DNA of 64,000 nucleotides, from assembly GCA_017429265.1 (NCBI GenBank), contig JAFRPG010000029.1:51197-115196 (forward strand). The letters run 5' to 3'. This document shows, one piece after another, positions 17,301 through 25,882 of the stretch (positions are counted from its first letter, which is position 1; each line of letters begins with the position of its first letter). The notes under the pieces were generated by a model that ran no database searches, was not told the origin of the DNA, and saw only the letters and a list, made by a program, of their open reading frames with translations. This DNA comes from Clostridia bacterium. Lineage in GTDB: Bacteria; Bacillota; Clostridia; Christensenellales; Aristaeellaceae. Made by a program: the position numbers and the translations under genes.

Positions 17301-18410
17301 ATGACAGCATATGATCTGGTGATCGTCGGCGCCGGCCTGTTCGGAGCCGTCGTGGCGCACGAGGCGACGAAGGCCGGGAAGCGCGTGCTCGTGGTGGAGA
17401 AGCGCCCCCATGTGGCCGGCAACTGCTACACCGAGGACGTGGGCGGCATTCCCGTCCACCGCTACGGCGCGCATATCTTCCACACCGACGACCGTGAAGT
17501 GTGGGAGTATGTCCAGCGCTTCGCGGAGTTCAACCGCTTCACGAACTCGCCGCTCGCGAAGTACGGCGACGAGTTGTACAACCTCCCGTTCAACATGAAC
17601 ACCTTCCACCAGATGTGGGGTGTCACCAGGCCGGAGGAGGCCGAGGCCATGATCGCCGAACAGCGGAAGGAGATCACCGGCGAGCCGCGGAACCTGGAGG
17701 AGCAGGCGATCCGCCTGGTCGGTCGCGACATCTACGAAAAGCTGATCCGCTGCTACACCGAGAAGCAGTGGGGCCGCGCCTGCACCGAACTGCCGACCTT
17801 CATCATCCGCCGCCTTCCGGTGCGCTTCACCTATGACAACAACTACTTCAACGACCGCTGGCAGGGCATCCCGATCGGCGGCTATACCGCCATGGCGGAG
17901 CGCATGCTCGACGGGGTGGAGGTGCGCCTGAACACAGACTGGTTCGACATCCGCGGACAGGTGGAAGCGGACCGTGTCATCTTCACCGGCCCGATCGACC
18001 GCTACTACGATTTTTGCTTCGGCAAGCTCGAGTACCGCTCCCTGAAGTTTGACACGGTGGACCTGCCCGTGACCAATTTCCAGGGCAACGCGGTGATCAA
18101 CCACACCGACAGCGCGGAGGCCTATACCCGCGTGATCGAGCACAAGCACTTCGCCTACGATCAGGCGGACGTCATGGGGCAGCCGCACAGCGTGGTCTCC
18201 TATGAGTACCCGAAGACCTGGGAGGAGGGGGACGAGCCCTACTACCCGGTCAATGACGAGCGCAACCGTCTGCTCTATCAGCGCTACCGCGAGCATGCGG
18301 AACAGGACGGCGGCGTCCTCTTTGCCGGCCGGCTCGGCGCCTATCAGTATCTCGATATGGACGATACCGTCCGCGCGGCGCTCGACCTGTGGAGGAAGCT
18401 CTGCGAATAA
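17301..18410 (+). CDS. glf: UDP-galactopyranose mutase
   Basis: Glf interconverts UDP-galactopyranose and UDP-galactofuranose using reduced FAD. The 369-residue product has the N-terminal FAD fold (IVGAGLFGAVVAHEA, then VVEKRPHVAGNCYTE), the GAHIFHTDD motif with the conserved active-site histidines, YTEKQWG, and the C-terminal GRLGAYQYLDMDDT that closes the FAD site. Length is typical. It follows the glycosyltransferase by 14 bases. Galactofuranose would go into cell-wall or capsular polysaccharide. Confidence 0.96.
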   Translation: MTAYDLVIVGAGLFGAVVAHEATKAGKRVLVVEKRPHVAGNCYTEDVGGIPVHRYGAHIFHTDDREVWEYVQRFAEFNRFTNSPLAKYGDELYNLPFNMNTFHQMWGVTRPEEAEAMIAEQRKEITGEPRNLEEQAIRLVGRDIYEKLIRCYTEKQWGRACTELPTFIIRRLPVRFTYDNNYFNDRWQGIPIGGYTAMAERMLDGVEVRLNTDWFDIRGQVEADRVIFTGPIDRYYDFCFGKLEYRSLKFDTVDLPVTNFQGNAVINHTDSAEAYTRVIEHKHFAYDQADVMGQPHSVVSYEYPKTWEEGDEPYYPVNDERNRLLYQRYREHAEQDGGVLFAGRLGAYQYLDMDDTVRAALDLWRKLCE

Positions 18411-18447
18411 GGAAAACCATCCGGAATCAGGAAGGAGAACAGTTTCT

Positions 18448-19548
18448 ATGAAGCTTGGCGTCGTAGGGCTCCCCAACGTGGGCAAGAGCACCCTGTTCAA
18501 CGCGATCACCCAGACCAGCAACGCGCAGGCGGCCAATTTCCCGTTCTGCACGATCGAGCCGAATACGGGCATGGTGATGGTGCCGGACCACCGGCTGGAC
18601 GTGCTCGCGGACATGTACCACCCGAAGAAGGTCACCCCCACTACGGTGGAGTTCGTGGACATCGCGGGCCTGGTGAAGGGCGCGAGCCACGGCGCGGGCC
18701 TGGGGAACAAGTTCCTGTCCCACATCCGGGAGGTGGATGCCATCGTCCATGTGGTCCGCTGCTTCGAGGACGACAACATCATCCGGGACGAGTGCTCGAA
18801 GGACCCGGTCAGCGATATCGAGACGGTCAATCTTGAGCTGATCTTCGCCGATCTCGAGACCGTGCAGCGCCGCCGCGACAAGGCCGCGCGCCAGAAGAAC
18901 GGCGGCGACAAGAATGCGGCGAGAGAGCTGGAGCTCTGCACCCGCATGATCGCCCACCTGGAGGAGGGCAAACCCGCCCGCAACCTCGACATGGACGAGG
19001 AGGAGCGGGCCATTCTCGACAGCTGGTTCCTCCTGACCGCCAAGCCGGTCATCTACGCCGCCAACATCGCGGAGGATGCCCTCTCCCTGCCGGAGGATCA
19101 GATCCCCGGCCTGCCGGAGGTGCGGAAGATCGCCGAGAGTGAGGGCGCCGAGGTGCTGGTGATCTCCGCCGCCATCGAGGAGGAGATCTCCCAGATGGAG
19201 CCGGAGGAAAAGGCGGAGTTCCTTGAGGAGCTCGGCATCGGAGCCAGCGGCATGGAGCGCATGATCACCGCCTGCTACCATCTGCTGGGCCTGATCTCCT
19301 TCCTGACCTGCGGCGAGGACGAGTGCCGCGCCTGGACGATCCGCAAGGGGACCAAGGCGCCCCAGGCCGCGGGCAAGATCCACACCGACTTTGAGCGGGG
19401 ATTCATCCGCGCCGAGATCGTGCCCTTTGAGACGCTGGCCGAGCTGGGCTCCATGGCCGCCTGCAAGGAGAAGGGCCTGGTCCGCTCCGAGGGCAAGGAC
19501 TACGTGATGAAGGACGGCGACGTGACGCTGTTCCGTTTCAATGTGTAA
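18448..19548 (+). CDS. ychF: Redox-regulated ATPase/GTPase YchF (Ola1 type)
   Basis: YchF is a universally conserved P-loop NTPase of the Obg family that prefers ATP and associates with ribosomes. The 366-residue protein has G1 GLPNVGKST at residue 7, NFPFCTIEPN, G3 DIAGLVKGAS, and the C-terminal TGS domain (SFLTCGEDECRAWTIRKG to the end). It starts at 18448 after GGAAGGAG. Being placed between glf and an ATP-grasp sugar-transfer gene is unusual for a housekeeping gene; the gaps (37 and 15 bases) suggest cotranscription. Confidence 0.96.
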   Translation: MKLGVVGLPNVGKSTLFNAITQTSNAQAANFPFCTIEPNTGMVMVPDHRLDVLADMYHPKKVTPTTVEFVDIAGLVKGASHGAGLGNKFLSHIREVDAIVHVVRCFEDDNIIRDECSKDPVSDIETVNLELIFADLETVQRRRDKAARQKNGGDKNAARELELCTRMIAHLEEGKPARNLDMDEEERAILDSWFLLTAKPVIYAANIAEDALSLPEDQIPGLPEVRKIAESEGAEVLVISAAIEEEISQMEPEEKAEFLEELGIGASGMERMITACYHLLGLISFLTCGEDECRAWTIRKGTKAPQAAGKIHTDFERGFIRAEIVPFETLAELGSMAACKEKGLVRSEGKDYVMKDGDVTLFRFNV

Positions 19549-19563
19549 GGGGAGCGATCAGCC

Positions 19564-20574
19564 ATGAGCCGTCTCGGATTCTTTTTCAAGCGCCTGGTAC
19601 GCCTCGACTGGAAGCGCATGTGGTCCACCACCGCCGTCATCAGGGAGCGCAGCGGGAAGGGCCGGCTGCCGCTGTTCACGGACATGCTGAGATGCGCGGT
19701 GAAGTACAACGCCGGCTATATGGACTACAAGATCGCCGAGATGTGGAACCTGAACGACGCCCAGCGCCGGACGGTCATCACCCGCGGCATCTCCAACAGC
19801 ATCGTCCGCCGGATGAACGACAAGGCGTACTGGCACTTCTTTGACGACAAGACCCAGTTCAACGAACTGTTCAAAGAATGGATCCCGCGCGAATGGCTGC
19901 TGATCAATGAGAAGACGGAGCCGGAAAAACTCCGCGCGCTGACGGACAGGCATGACGCACTCATCGGCAAGCCGCTCGAGGGCTCCAGCGGACAGGGCAT
20001 CCGGAAATATACGAAGGATGACTGGGCGGAAGGGTCGGAAGCCTTCCTCGCGAAGCTCCGGGCCGACGGCATCGGCATCCTTGAGGAGCTGGTCGTGCAG
20101 CACCCGGAGATGGCCCGCATGTGCCCGACCTCCGTCAACACCTGCCGGATTGCTACCCTGCTCGGCGACAAGCGGCAGGGCATCGTCTACGCCTTCCTGC
20201 GCATCGGCAACGGCAAGGTCATGGACAACGTGGACTGCGGCGGCATGGCGGCGCGGATCGACCTGGACAGCGGCATGCTGCTCACGGTCGGCGCGGACAA
20301 GGCCGGCAACCGCTACGAGAAGCATCCGATGACGGGCACATCGATCATCGGCTTCAAGATCCCTTACTGGGAGGAGGCCAAGGCCATGTGCCTCGAGGCC
20401 GCGAAAAAGGTGCCCCAGATGCGCTTTGTGGCCTGGGATGTGGCGATCACCGCCGACGGCCCGACCTTCATCGAGGGCAACAGCTTCCCGAGCCATGCGG
20501 TGCCCCAGTTCGCCGCCCACTATCCGGACGGTATCGGCATCCTGCCCGAGTTCAAAAAGTTCATTGACCTGTGA
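19564..20574 (+). CDS. ATP-grasp protein, sugar-transfer-associated type
   Basis: A 336-residue ATP-grasp enzyme resembling the family found in polysaccharide gene clusters (ATPgrasp_ST). The core has LIGKPLEGSSGQGIRKY (nucleotide-binding loop), GILEELVVQHPEMA, SVNTCRIATLL, and the C-terminal metal-binding WDVAITADGPTFIEGN with the Asp, Glu and Asn ligands. Such proteins are thought to form amide or similar bonds on glycans, but the substrate is unknown. It follows ychF by 15 bases and ends the transcription unit that also holds the glycosyltransferase and glf, supporting a role in surface glycan. Confidence 0.85.
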   Translation: MSRLGFFFKRLVRLDWKRMWSTTAVIRERSGKGRLPLFTDMLRCAVKYNAGYMDYKIAEMWNLNDAQRRTVITRGISNSIVRRMNDKAYWHFFDDKTQFNELFKEWIPREWLLINEKTEPEKLRALTDRHDALIGKPLEGSSGQGIRKYTKDDWAEGSEAFLAKLRADGIGILEELVVQHPEMARMCPTSVNTCRIATLLGDKRQGIVYAFLRIGNGKVMDNVDCGGMAARIDLDSGMLLTVGADKAGNRYEKHPMTGTSIIGFKIPYWEEAKAMCLEAAKKVPQMRFVAWDVAITADGPTFIEGNSFPSHAVPQFAAHYPDGIGILPEFKKFIDL

Positions 20575-20586
20575 AAAACGGCATGC

Positions 20587-20635
20587 AAAAGCGCCGCCGG
20601 TCATCCGCACGGATGCGGGACCGCGGCGCTTTTAT
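20587..20635. terminator. Bidirectional terminator between ATP-grasp and YtvI-like genes
   Basis: A stem of AAAAGCGCCGC and GCGGCGCTTTT with T-rich flanks on both strands separates two convergent genes. It touches the stop codon of the minus-strand gene. Confidence 0.88.
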
Positions 20636-21903
20636 TATGTGCCGGCTTTCTCTGCCGGAGCATCGGGGGGCGGATTCTCCGACGGTTCCTGCGGCGCGGG
20701 CGGTATTTCTTCCGCCGGTGCTGACGGGGTTTCCGGGGCGGCCGGTGCCGGCGCATCCGGGAAGGCCGGGATCAGACGGCTGTCCGCCCAGCGCTCCTTC
20801 AGGTACAGGGCGACGGTCTTCATGTCGGCGACGATGGGCTTCCAGTAGCCGGCCTTCCAGATGGCGACCAGGACGGCTGTCAGCACGGGGCCCATGATCA
20901 GGCCGAAGATGCCGCCGGCCTCCATGCCGACGAACATGCCGATCAGGGAGAGCAGGGGCGAGACGCCGATGTTGTGCGACATGACCCTCGGTTCGCTCAG
21001 GCGCCGGATCAGGAAGAGGACGGCGTAGAGAACGGCGGGCTGCCAGGCGACCTCGACATCGCCGAGGATCAGGGCGATCAGCGCCCATGGGATGTAGATC
21101 GTGCCGTTGCCGACGATGGGGATGAACTCCAGCGTGGCGGCGACGACGGAGATCAGCACGGCATACGGGTTGCCGACCGCGTTCCAGAAGATGATGCCGG
21201 CGACGAAGGAGATGACCGCGTAGATGAACTGGACCTTCAGGTAACCGACGGCGCCGGTGATGGCCGACGTGGAGACGGTGGCCGCACTCGAGTTGCGCAT
21301 GCTCTTGCGCTTGTGCGGCAGGAAGGAGATGATCTCGTCGTACTCCTTCGCGATCTGGTAGAGACCCATCGCGAGGAAGTTGACGTAGATCAGGGCGTAA
21401 GGCGTGCCCTTCAGTGCCTCGAGGAGCTGCTTGGCGGCGTTCCGGGCCAGGGGGGTCAGCTGCTCGCCGAGATAGGCGATGACGGCGTTCGTCCGCTCCG
21501 TGATGCCGACATCGTTGGAGATGAGGTCGGACGGGAGCCGGTCGATGATCTTGCTGATGGAATCGCGGAGGTTGTTCAGTCCGTCGGTGATGATCGAACT
21601 GCTGTTCGTCATCAGGTCCTGGAGCTGCACGGTGCCGTATGAGATCACCCAGACGATGGCGGCCAGCACCAGCAGCAGCAGGGCGATCACGGGCACCATG
21701 ACGGCGGGGGAGTGCCGGAAATGCAGCTTCTTCTCCAGAAAGCGCGAGATCGGGTTGATCATCGAGGCCAGCGGGATCGAGATGATGAAGGGTGACATAT
21801 ACCGCCAAAGCACGGGCGCCAGCCACCAGATGAGCAGCACAAAGAAGATCAGCAGACTGATCCGCACGAGAAGGCGCTCAAACGCGCGCCGCTGTGGCGT
21901 CAT
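20635..21903 (-). CDS. AI-2E family transporter, YtvI-like
   Basis: A 422-residue polytopic membrane protein of the AI-2E/PerM family. Hydrophobic spans: two near the N-terminus (about 13-34 and 65-90), a long soluble stretch, then a cluster of spans from about 165 to 370, including the conserved FIPIVGNGTIYIPWAL and GVSPLLSLIGMFVGMEAGG blocks. The family includes the sporulation protein YtvI and Na+/H+ antiporters; substrate is unknown. The last 40 residues are an unusual proline/alanine/glutamate-rich tail, likely cytosolic and disordered. It follows the 2-hydroxyacid dehydrogenase by 23 bases and is probably cotranscribed with it. Confidence 0.9.
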   Translation of the reverse strand: MTPQRRAFERLLVRISLLIFFVLLIWWLAPVLWRYMSPFIISIPLASMINPISRFLEKKLHFRHSPAVMVPVIALLLLVLAAIVWVISYGTVQLQDLMTNSSSIITDGLNNLRDSISKIIDRLPSDLISNDVGITERTNAVIAYLGEQLTPLARNAAKQLLEALKGTPYALIYVNFLAMGLYQIAKEYDEIISFLPHKRKSMRNSSAATVSTSAITGAVGYLKVQFIYAVISFVAGIIFWNAVGNPYAVLISVVAATLEFIPIVGNGTIYIPWALIALILGDVEVAWQPAVLYAVLFLIRRLSEPRVMSHNIGVSPLLSLIGMFVGMEAGGIFGLIMGPVLTAVLVAIWKAGYWKPIVADMKTVALYLKERWADSRLIPAFPDAPAPAAPETPSAPAEEIPPAPQEPSENPPPDAPAEKAGT

Positions 21904-21926
21904 GTCCTATCCCCCCAAAGTCAGCT

Positions 21927-22889
21927 TCAGTATCCGAGAGAACGGTCGACCACCCGCCGGAAAGGCTCGTCGGCCGCGTACCGGCGCAGGTCGTCCAGGA
22001 AGAGGGCGACGATGCGGTCCTTCGTGTACGGCAGGGTGGTGTTGCCGGAAATATGCGGTGTGATGATCAGGTTGGCGGTCTGCCAGAGCGGACTGTCCGC
22101 CGGGAGCGGCTCCTCACAGAAGACGTCGAGCGCGGCTCCGGCAAGCTCGCCCGCTTCGAGGAGAGCGCGGAGGGCGGTCTCGTCGATCAGGCTGCCGCGG
22201 CCCACGTTGACGATGCAGGCGTGCCTCGGCAGCATCCGCAGGCGTGCTTCGTTCAGCAGGCCGGCGGTCAGGGGCGTTCCGGGCAGGGAGGCGATCAGGA
22301 TGTCGGTCTCCGGCAGGAAATCCCCGATCCGGTCGATCGTTCCGACAAAGTCGAAGAGCGCCTCCTCGCAGCGTCCGCTTCGGTTCAGACCGATGATCCG
22401 GGCGGGAGCAAACGCGCGGAGACGGCGGGCGGTTTCCTTTCCGATGTCCCCGGTGCCCAGCATCAGGATGCGGCTGCCGAGGATGCTGCTCACGGGCAGA
22501 TCCCGCGTCCAGTCACGCGCCGCGACGATCGACAGGTACCGCAGCCGCTGCCGGAGCAGCTCAAGGGTCACCATGACGATGTGCTCGGAGATCGTCACGC
22601 CATACGCGCCGGCCGAGTTCGTGAGGGTCACGCTGTCGGGCAGGACACCCGGATTGCAGTAGGGCTCCACCCCGGCGTTGGGGGAAGCGACCCATTTCAG
22701 CTTCGGCATCGCGGACGGGAGAGCGGCGGACACGCCGAAGAAGACTTCCGCATCGCGGAGTTCTTCGGGGCGGACGGACTCGTCCGGGAGGAAGACACAG
22801 CGGAAGCCCACGGCCTGCGCGGTCTTTTCGATCAGGGTGATCTGGCCCTGGCTGAGGACGGGGAAGAAGACGGCGAGTGTTCGCTGCAT
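21927..22889 (-). CDS. D-isomer-specific 2-hydroxyacid dehydrogenase
   Basis: A 320-residue NAD(P)-dependent dehydrogenase of the D-2-hydroxyacid family. The cofactor loop is LGTGDIGKETARRL near residue 145; the substrate arginine lies in IVNVGRGSLIDE, the glutamate in LDVFCEEPLP, and the catalytic histidine in ITPHISGNT. The N-terminal substrate domain is divergent, so the substrate (glyoxylate, hydroxypyruvate or another 2-oxoacid) is open. The ATG at 22889 is five bases after AGGAGGG. Its leader contains a terminator hairpin and a candidate structured RNA with its own promoter. Confidence 0.9.
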   Translation of the reverse strand: MQRTLAVFFPVLSQGQITLIEKTAQAVGFRCVFLPDESVRPEELRDAEVFFGVSAALPSAMPKLKWVASPNAGVEPYCNPGVLPDSVTLTNSAGAYGVTISEHIVMVTLELLRQRLRYLSIVAARDWTRDLPVSSILGSRILMLGTGDIGKETARRLRAFAPARIIGLNRSGRCEEALFDFVGTIDRIGDFLPETDILIASLPGTPLTAGLLNEARLRMLPRHACIVNVGRGSLIDETALRALLEAGELAGAALDVFCEEPLPADSPLWQTANLIITPHISGNTTLPYTKDRIVALFLDDLRRYAADEPFRRVVDRSLGY

Positions 22890-22914
22890 GGCGCTCCCTC
22901 CTGTCATAAAGAAC

Positions 22915-22940
22915 AAACCCATCGAATGACGATGGGTTTA
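22915..22940 (-). terminator. Terminator after the candidate structured RNA
   Basis: A perfect 10-bp stem, AAACCCATCG / CGATGGGTTT, with a five-base loop, followed on the minus strand by GTTCTTTAT. It lies 25 bases before the dehydrogenase start, so read-through or a switch could feed that gene. Confidence 0.75.
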
Positions 22941-23141
22941 CGTCAGATGCCCCGGAGTGCCGGTGCCCTCGTTTTTTCACCCGCTATGTATAGCAGGCTG
23001 GTTCCCTGCCGCTGCTTATCTGCCGTCCCCTGGCACCCTTGCGGGCGGGGGCATGACATCATCAGACTTGGACCCGGGTACCATTTTGTGAAGTGTGGGG
23101 AAAACCGAAAAGCTGCCGCACACCCCAGGAATCATCCGCTG
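22941..23141 (-). ncRNA. Candidate structured RNA, possibly 6S-like or a riboswitch leader
   Basis: There is no open frame here, yet a consensus promoter lies just upstream and a terminator just downstream, defining a transcript of about 200 bases plus the terminator. The ends pair: the 5' segment around GTCAG..ATG..CC..GTGCGG matches the 3' segment CCGGCAC..GG..CATCTGAC. Inside are GGTACCC/GGGTGCC and a hairpin CCTGCTA-TACA-TAGCGGG. A rod closed by its ends, with a small hairpin on the 3' side, recalls 6S RNA, but no conserved 6S sequence was recognised. Being directly before a dehydrogenase gene, it could instead be a regulatory leader. Class unassigned. Confidence 0.5.
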
Positions 23142-23146
23142 ACATC

Positions 23147-23175
23147 ATTATAGGGGTAGAGCCTTTTCATGTCAA
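23147..23175 (-). promoter_or_regulatory. Consensus promoter of the structured RNA
   Basis: On the minus strand TTGACA, 17 bases, TATAAT: both hexamers perfect. This is one of the strongest promoters in the window and points at the structured RNA and the dehydrogenase. Confidence 0.88.
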
Positions 23176-23197
23176 GACCTTGACGCAAAGAAAATCT

Positions 23198-23240
23198 GAA
23201 AAAGCAGCCCTCCGTCGCCGTGAAGGATGCGGAGGGCTGC
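23198..23240 (-). terminator. Terminator of the permuted GH3 gene
   Basis: GCAGCCCTCCG and CGGAGGGCTGC form an 11-bp perfect stem followed on the minus strand by TTTTTC, 12 bases after the GH3 stop codon. Confidence 0.9.
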
Positions 23241-23251
23241 CGATGCAGGGA

Positions 23252-25738
23252 TCACTCGTAGCGGTCGGACTGCAGGATGACCCGGATGATGCGGGTGCAG
23301 CAGTCGCGGAGCTCCCGCACGGTGAGGGAGCCGTCGGCCAGGGCGGCACGGACGGACTCCTGATCCATGGGCTGACCGGGCATGGTCCAGTCGTTGCCGG
23401 CCTTGACGCAGCCGGTGGCCGTGCAGTCGGGACCGTTGTTCGTGGTGCCCCAGTCGGTCATGATGGCACCCTTGAAGCTGAACTCGTTGCGCGCGACCTT
23501 GGTGCAGATATCATGGTTGTTCGCGGCGTGGACGCCGTTGATCAGGTTGTAGCTGGTCATAATGGACAGCGGCTGGCTCTTCCGCACCGCGATGCCGAAG
23601 CCGCGCAGGTAGATCTCGCGCAGGGCCCGCTCGGTGAGGATGCTGTCGGAGCCCATGCGGTTGTCCTCCTGATTGTTGCAGGCGTAGTGCTTGATCGTGG
23701 TGCCGCAGCCGGGGTGCTTCTGCACGCCGTCGGTCATGGCGGCCGCCATCAGACCGGAGAGCAGCGGATCCTCGCTGTAGTACTCGAAGTTCCGGCCGCA
23801 GAGGGGATTGCGGTGGATGTTCATGCCGGGCGCCAGCCAGAGCGTCACGTGGAAGCGCTCCATCTCGTCGCCGATCATATCGCCGCAGGTCTTCAGCACC
23901 TCGGGGTCCCAGGACTGGGAGAGGAGGGAACCCACGGGGATGGCGGTGCAGTACTGGTAGCGGCGGTCGCCCTCGGGGTCCGGCTTGTCGTTGAAGAAGC
24001 CGTGCTCCAGGCTGGCCAGGAAGCCCTGCATGACGGCCTTGCCGTCCTGGATGTAGCAGACCTGGTTCAGGCGCAGCCCCGCGGGGCCGTCGGCGAGGAC
24101 GATGTTGGCCACGCCCTTGGCTTCGGCGGCATGGCTGGTCTCGGCCGCGGAGCCGGGGACGGAAACGCCGGCGGCGCCGATCGTACTGCCCTGCCCGCGG
24201 GAGGGATCACCGATGACCATGCAGATCATCTCGTCCACGTCGAGGGTGTCCGCGATCGCGGCGGCCTCGTCGCCCGACTCGTCGGGATTGCCGTAGGTAT
24301 AGGTGACGGTCTCCGCGTCGGAGAGATCCCACGGCGCCGCGGGGGCGGAAAGCTGCGGAACGGTCGGGACAGCCGCGGCCAGTTCGGCGCGTTTTGCGGG
24401 ATCGGGCTTCAGGGTGTCGATGGGCTGCTGAAGCGGACAGATGTTCATGCACCGGGCGAGGATCTTCTCCTCGGCGACCTCCAGCCAGTTGTACACGACG
24501 CTGTCCTTCAGGGAGGTGCCGATGCACAGACCGTAGCGGCCCGCGGGGACATACCACACGGCCCGCTTCTCACAGTAGGAGGCGGCTTCCTCGGGACCGA
24601 AGCTCATCTCCACGTCGCAGGCTTCGCCGGGGGCCAGACAGGGCGTCTTGGCAAAGGCGGCCAGGCGGCGCAGCTCGCGTCCGGAACGGGTGTCCGGGAG
24701 CAGCAGGTAGGCCTGAACGACCTCCTTGCCCTCGCGCCTGCCCGTGTTGCGGACCTTCACGCGGACGCTCACCCGTCCGCCGGCGAGCGTGGAGATCAGC
24801 GTGCTCTCCAGCCGGAAGCTCGTGTAGCTCAGGCCCTCGCCGAAGCCGTAGCGGACCGGCACGCCGAAGGTGTCGAAGTAACGGTAACCGACGTAGAGAT
24901 CCTCATGGTAGATCTCGTGCCGGACATCCCCGTTCATGTGGGAGAAGGTCGCGGCGTTGGGATAGTCCTCGTAGCGGAGGGCCCAGGTGTTCGTCAGCTT
25001 GCCGGAGACCGGATGCTTTCCGGAGAGGGCGTTCGCCACGGCGTGACCGCTCTCCATGCCGGGCTGGCCGATCAGCAGGACAGCCTTGACGTTCGGTTCC
25101 CGGTCAAGGATGCCGAGGTCGATGACGCCGCCGACGTTCAGCAGGAGGACGACCTTGGAGTAAGCCGCGCAGAGGGCATGGATGTGGGCTTCCTCCGCGT
25201 CCGTCAGCAGATAGTCGCCCTGACCGGCGTGACGGTCCGCGCCCTCGCCGGCGACCCGGCTGATGACGTAGATCGCGGTGTCGGTCGTACCGTCGGAAGC
25301 GGGGATGGGGCCGCCGTAGGGCACCTCAAAGGCGTGGCGGGAGTAGGCGTTGAAGAAGCGGGCGCCGGTCTCGGCCATGTCGTCCCGGATGGCCTTGCGC
25401 CAGGCCAGACGCGCTTCCTGATAAGCCCTGGCCGCGTCATCGAGCCAGTCCGTGCTGGTCAGGACAAAGCCGGCGTCCTTCATGCCCTGGGCGATGGAGA
25501 TGACGTAGCGCTCGTTCATGTCGCCGGAGCCCGTGCCGCCCTTGACGGTCTGCACGGCGCCGACGCCGTACAGCGCGACGCGGGCGCCCTCCCGGAGAGG
25601 CAGGGTCTCCTCCTCGTTCTTCAGCAGGACAAAGCTCTCGGCGGCCGCCCAGCGGGCGATCTCTTCGTGCGCCGGTTCCCAGGGCTGGACGGCGTCGGTC
25701 TCACAGCCGGGGAGCGGCATGGGCTTGATGGTGCGCAT
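23252..25738 (-). CDS. GH3 glycosidase with permuted domain order
   Basis: An 828-residue glycoside hydrolase family 3 enzyme, probably a beta-glucosidase or related beta-glycosidase. The usual order is reversed: residues about 25-290 are the alpha/beta-sandwich domain normally at the C-terminal side (SFVLLKNEEETLPL, ending YGFGEGLSYTSF); about 300-400 a fibronectin III-like domain; about 430-800 the TIM-barrel domain with KHYACNNQE near 683 and the nucleophile aspartate in AIMTDWGTTN near 760. There is no signal peptide, so it acts in the cytosol on imported oligosaccharides or glycosides. The ATG follows GAGGAGG. Permuted GH3 enzymes are known in Ruminococcus-type bacteria. Confidence 0.92.
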   Translation of the reverse strand: MRTIKPMPLPGCETDAVQPWEPAHEEIARWAAAESFVLLKNEEETLPLREGARVALYGVGAVQTVKGGTGSGDMNERYVISIAQGMKDAGFVLTSTDWLDDAARAYQEARLAWRKAIRDDMAETGARFFNAYSRHAFEVPYGGPIPASDGTTDTAIYVISRVAGEGADRHAGQGDYLLTDAEEAHIHALCAAYSKVVLLLNVGGVIDLGILDREPNVKAVLLIGQPGMESGHAVANALSGKHPVSGKLTNTWALRYEDYPNAATFSHMNGDVRHEIYHEDLYVGYRYFDTFGVPVRYGFGEGLSYTSFRLESTLISTLAGGRVSVRVKVRNTGRREGKEVVQAYLLLPDTRSGRELRRLAAFAKTPCLAPGEACDVEMSFGPEEAASYCEKRAVWYVPAGRYGLCIGTSLKDSVVYNWLEVAEEKILARCMNICPLQQPIDTLKPDPAKRAELAAAVPTVPQLSAPAAPWDLSDAETVTYTYGNPDESGDEAAAIADTLDVDEMICMVIGDPSRGQGSTIGAAGVSVPGSAAETSHAAEAKGVANIVLADGPAGLRLNQVCYIQDGKAVMQGFLASLEHGFFNDKPDPEGDRRYQYCTAIPVGSLLSQSWDPEVLKTCGDMIGDEMERFHVTLWLAPGMNIHRNPLCGRNFEYYSEDPLLSGLMAAAMTDGVQKHPGCGTTIKHYACNNQEDNRMGSDSILTERALREIYLRGFGIAVRKSQPLSIMTSYNLINGVHAANNHDICTKVARNEFSFKGAIMTDWGTTNNGPDCTATGCVKAGNDWTMPGQPMDQESVRAALADGSLTVRELRDCCTRIIRVILQSDRYE

Positions 25739-25882
25739 GGGGGATTCCTCCTCTTCCGATTACAAAATAGCCGACAGAAACACAGTTGCCGGGCGGATCA
25801 CCGCCGTGGGGCAGCGCAAAGCAGACAATATGCCGTCGCCGTGACCCGACGAAAGCGGGGCAGCGGCGGAGATCAGACGCTG

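Noticed and set aside
22941..23141. Cobalamin, SAM, TPP, lysine or T-box element for the structured RNA
   Set aside because: The conserved core motifs of these classes were looked for by eye and not found; 6S-like or unknown was kept instead.
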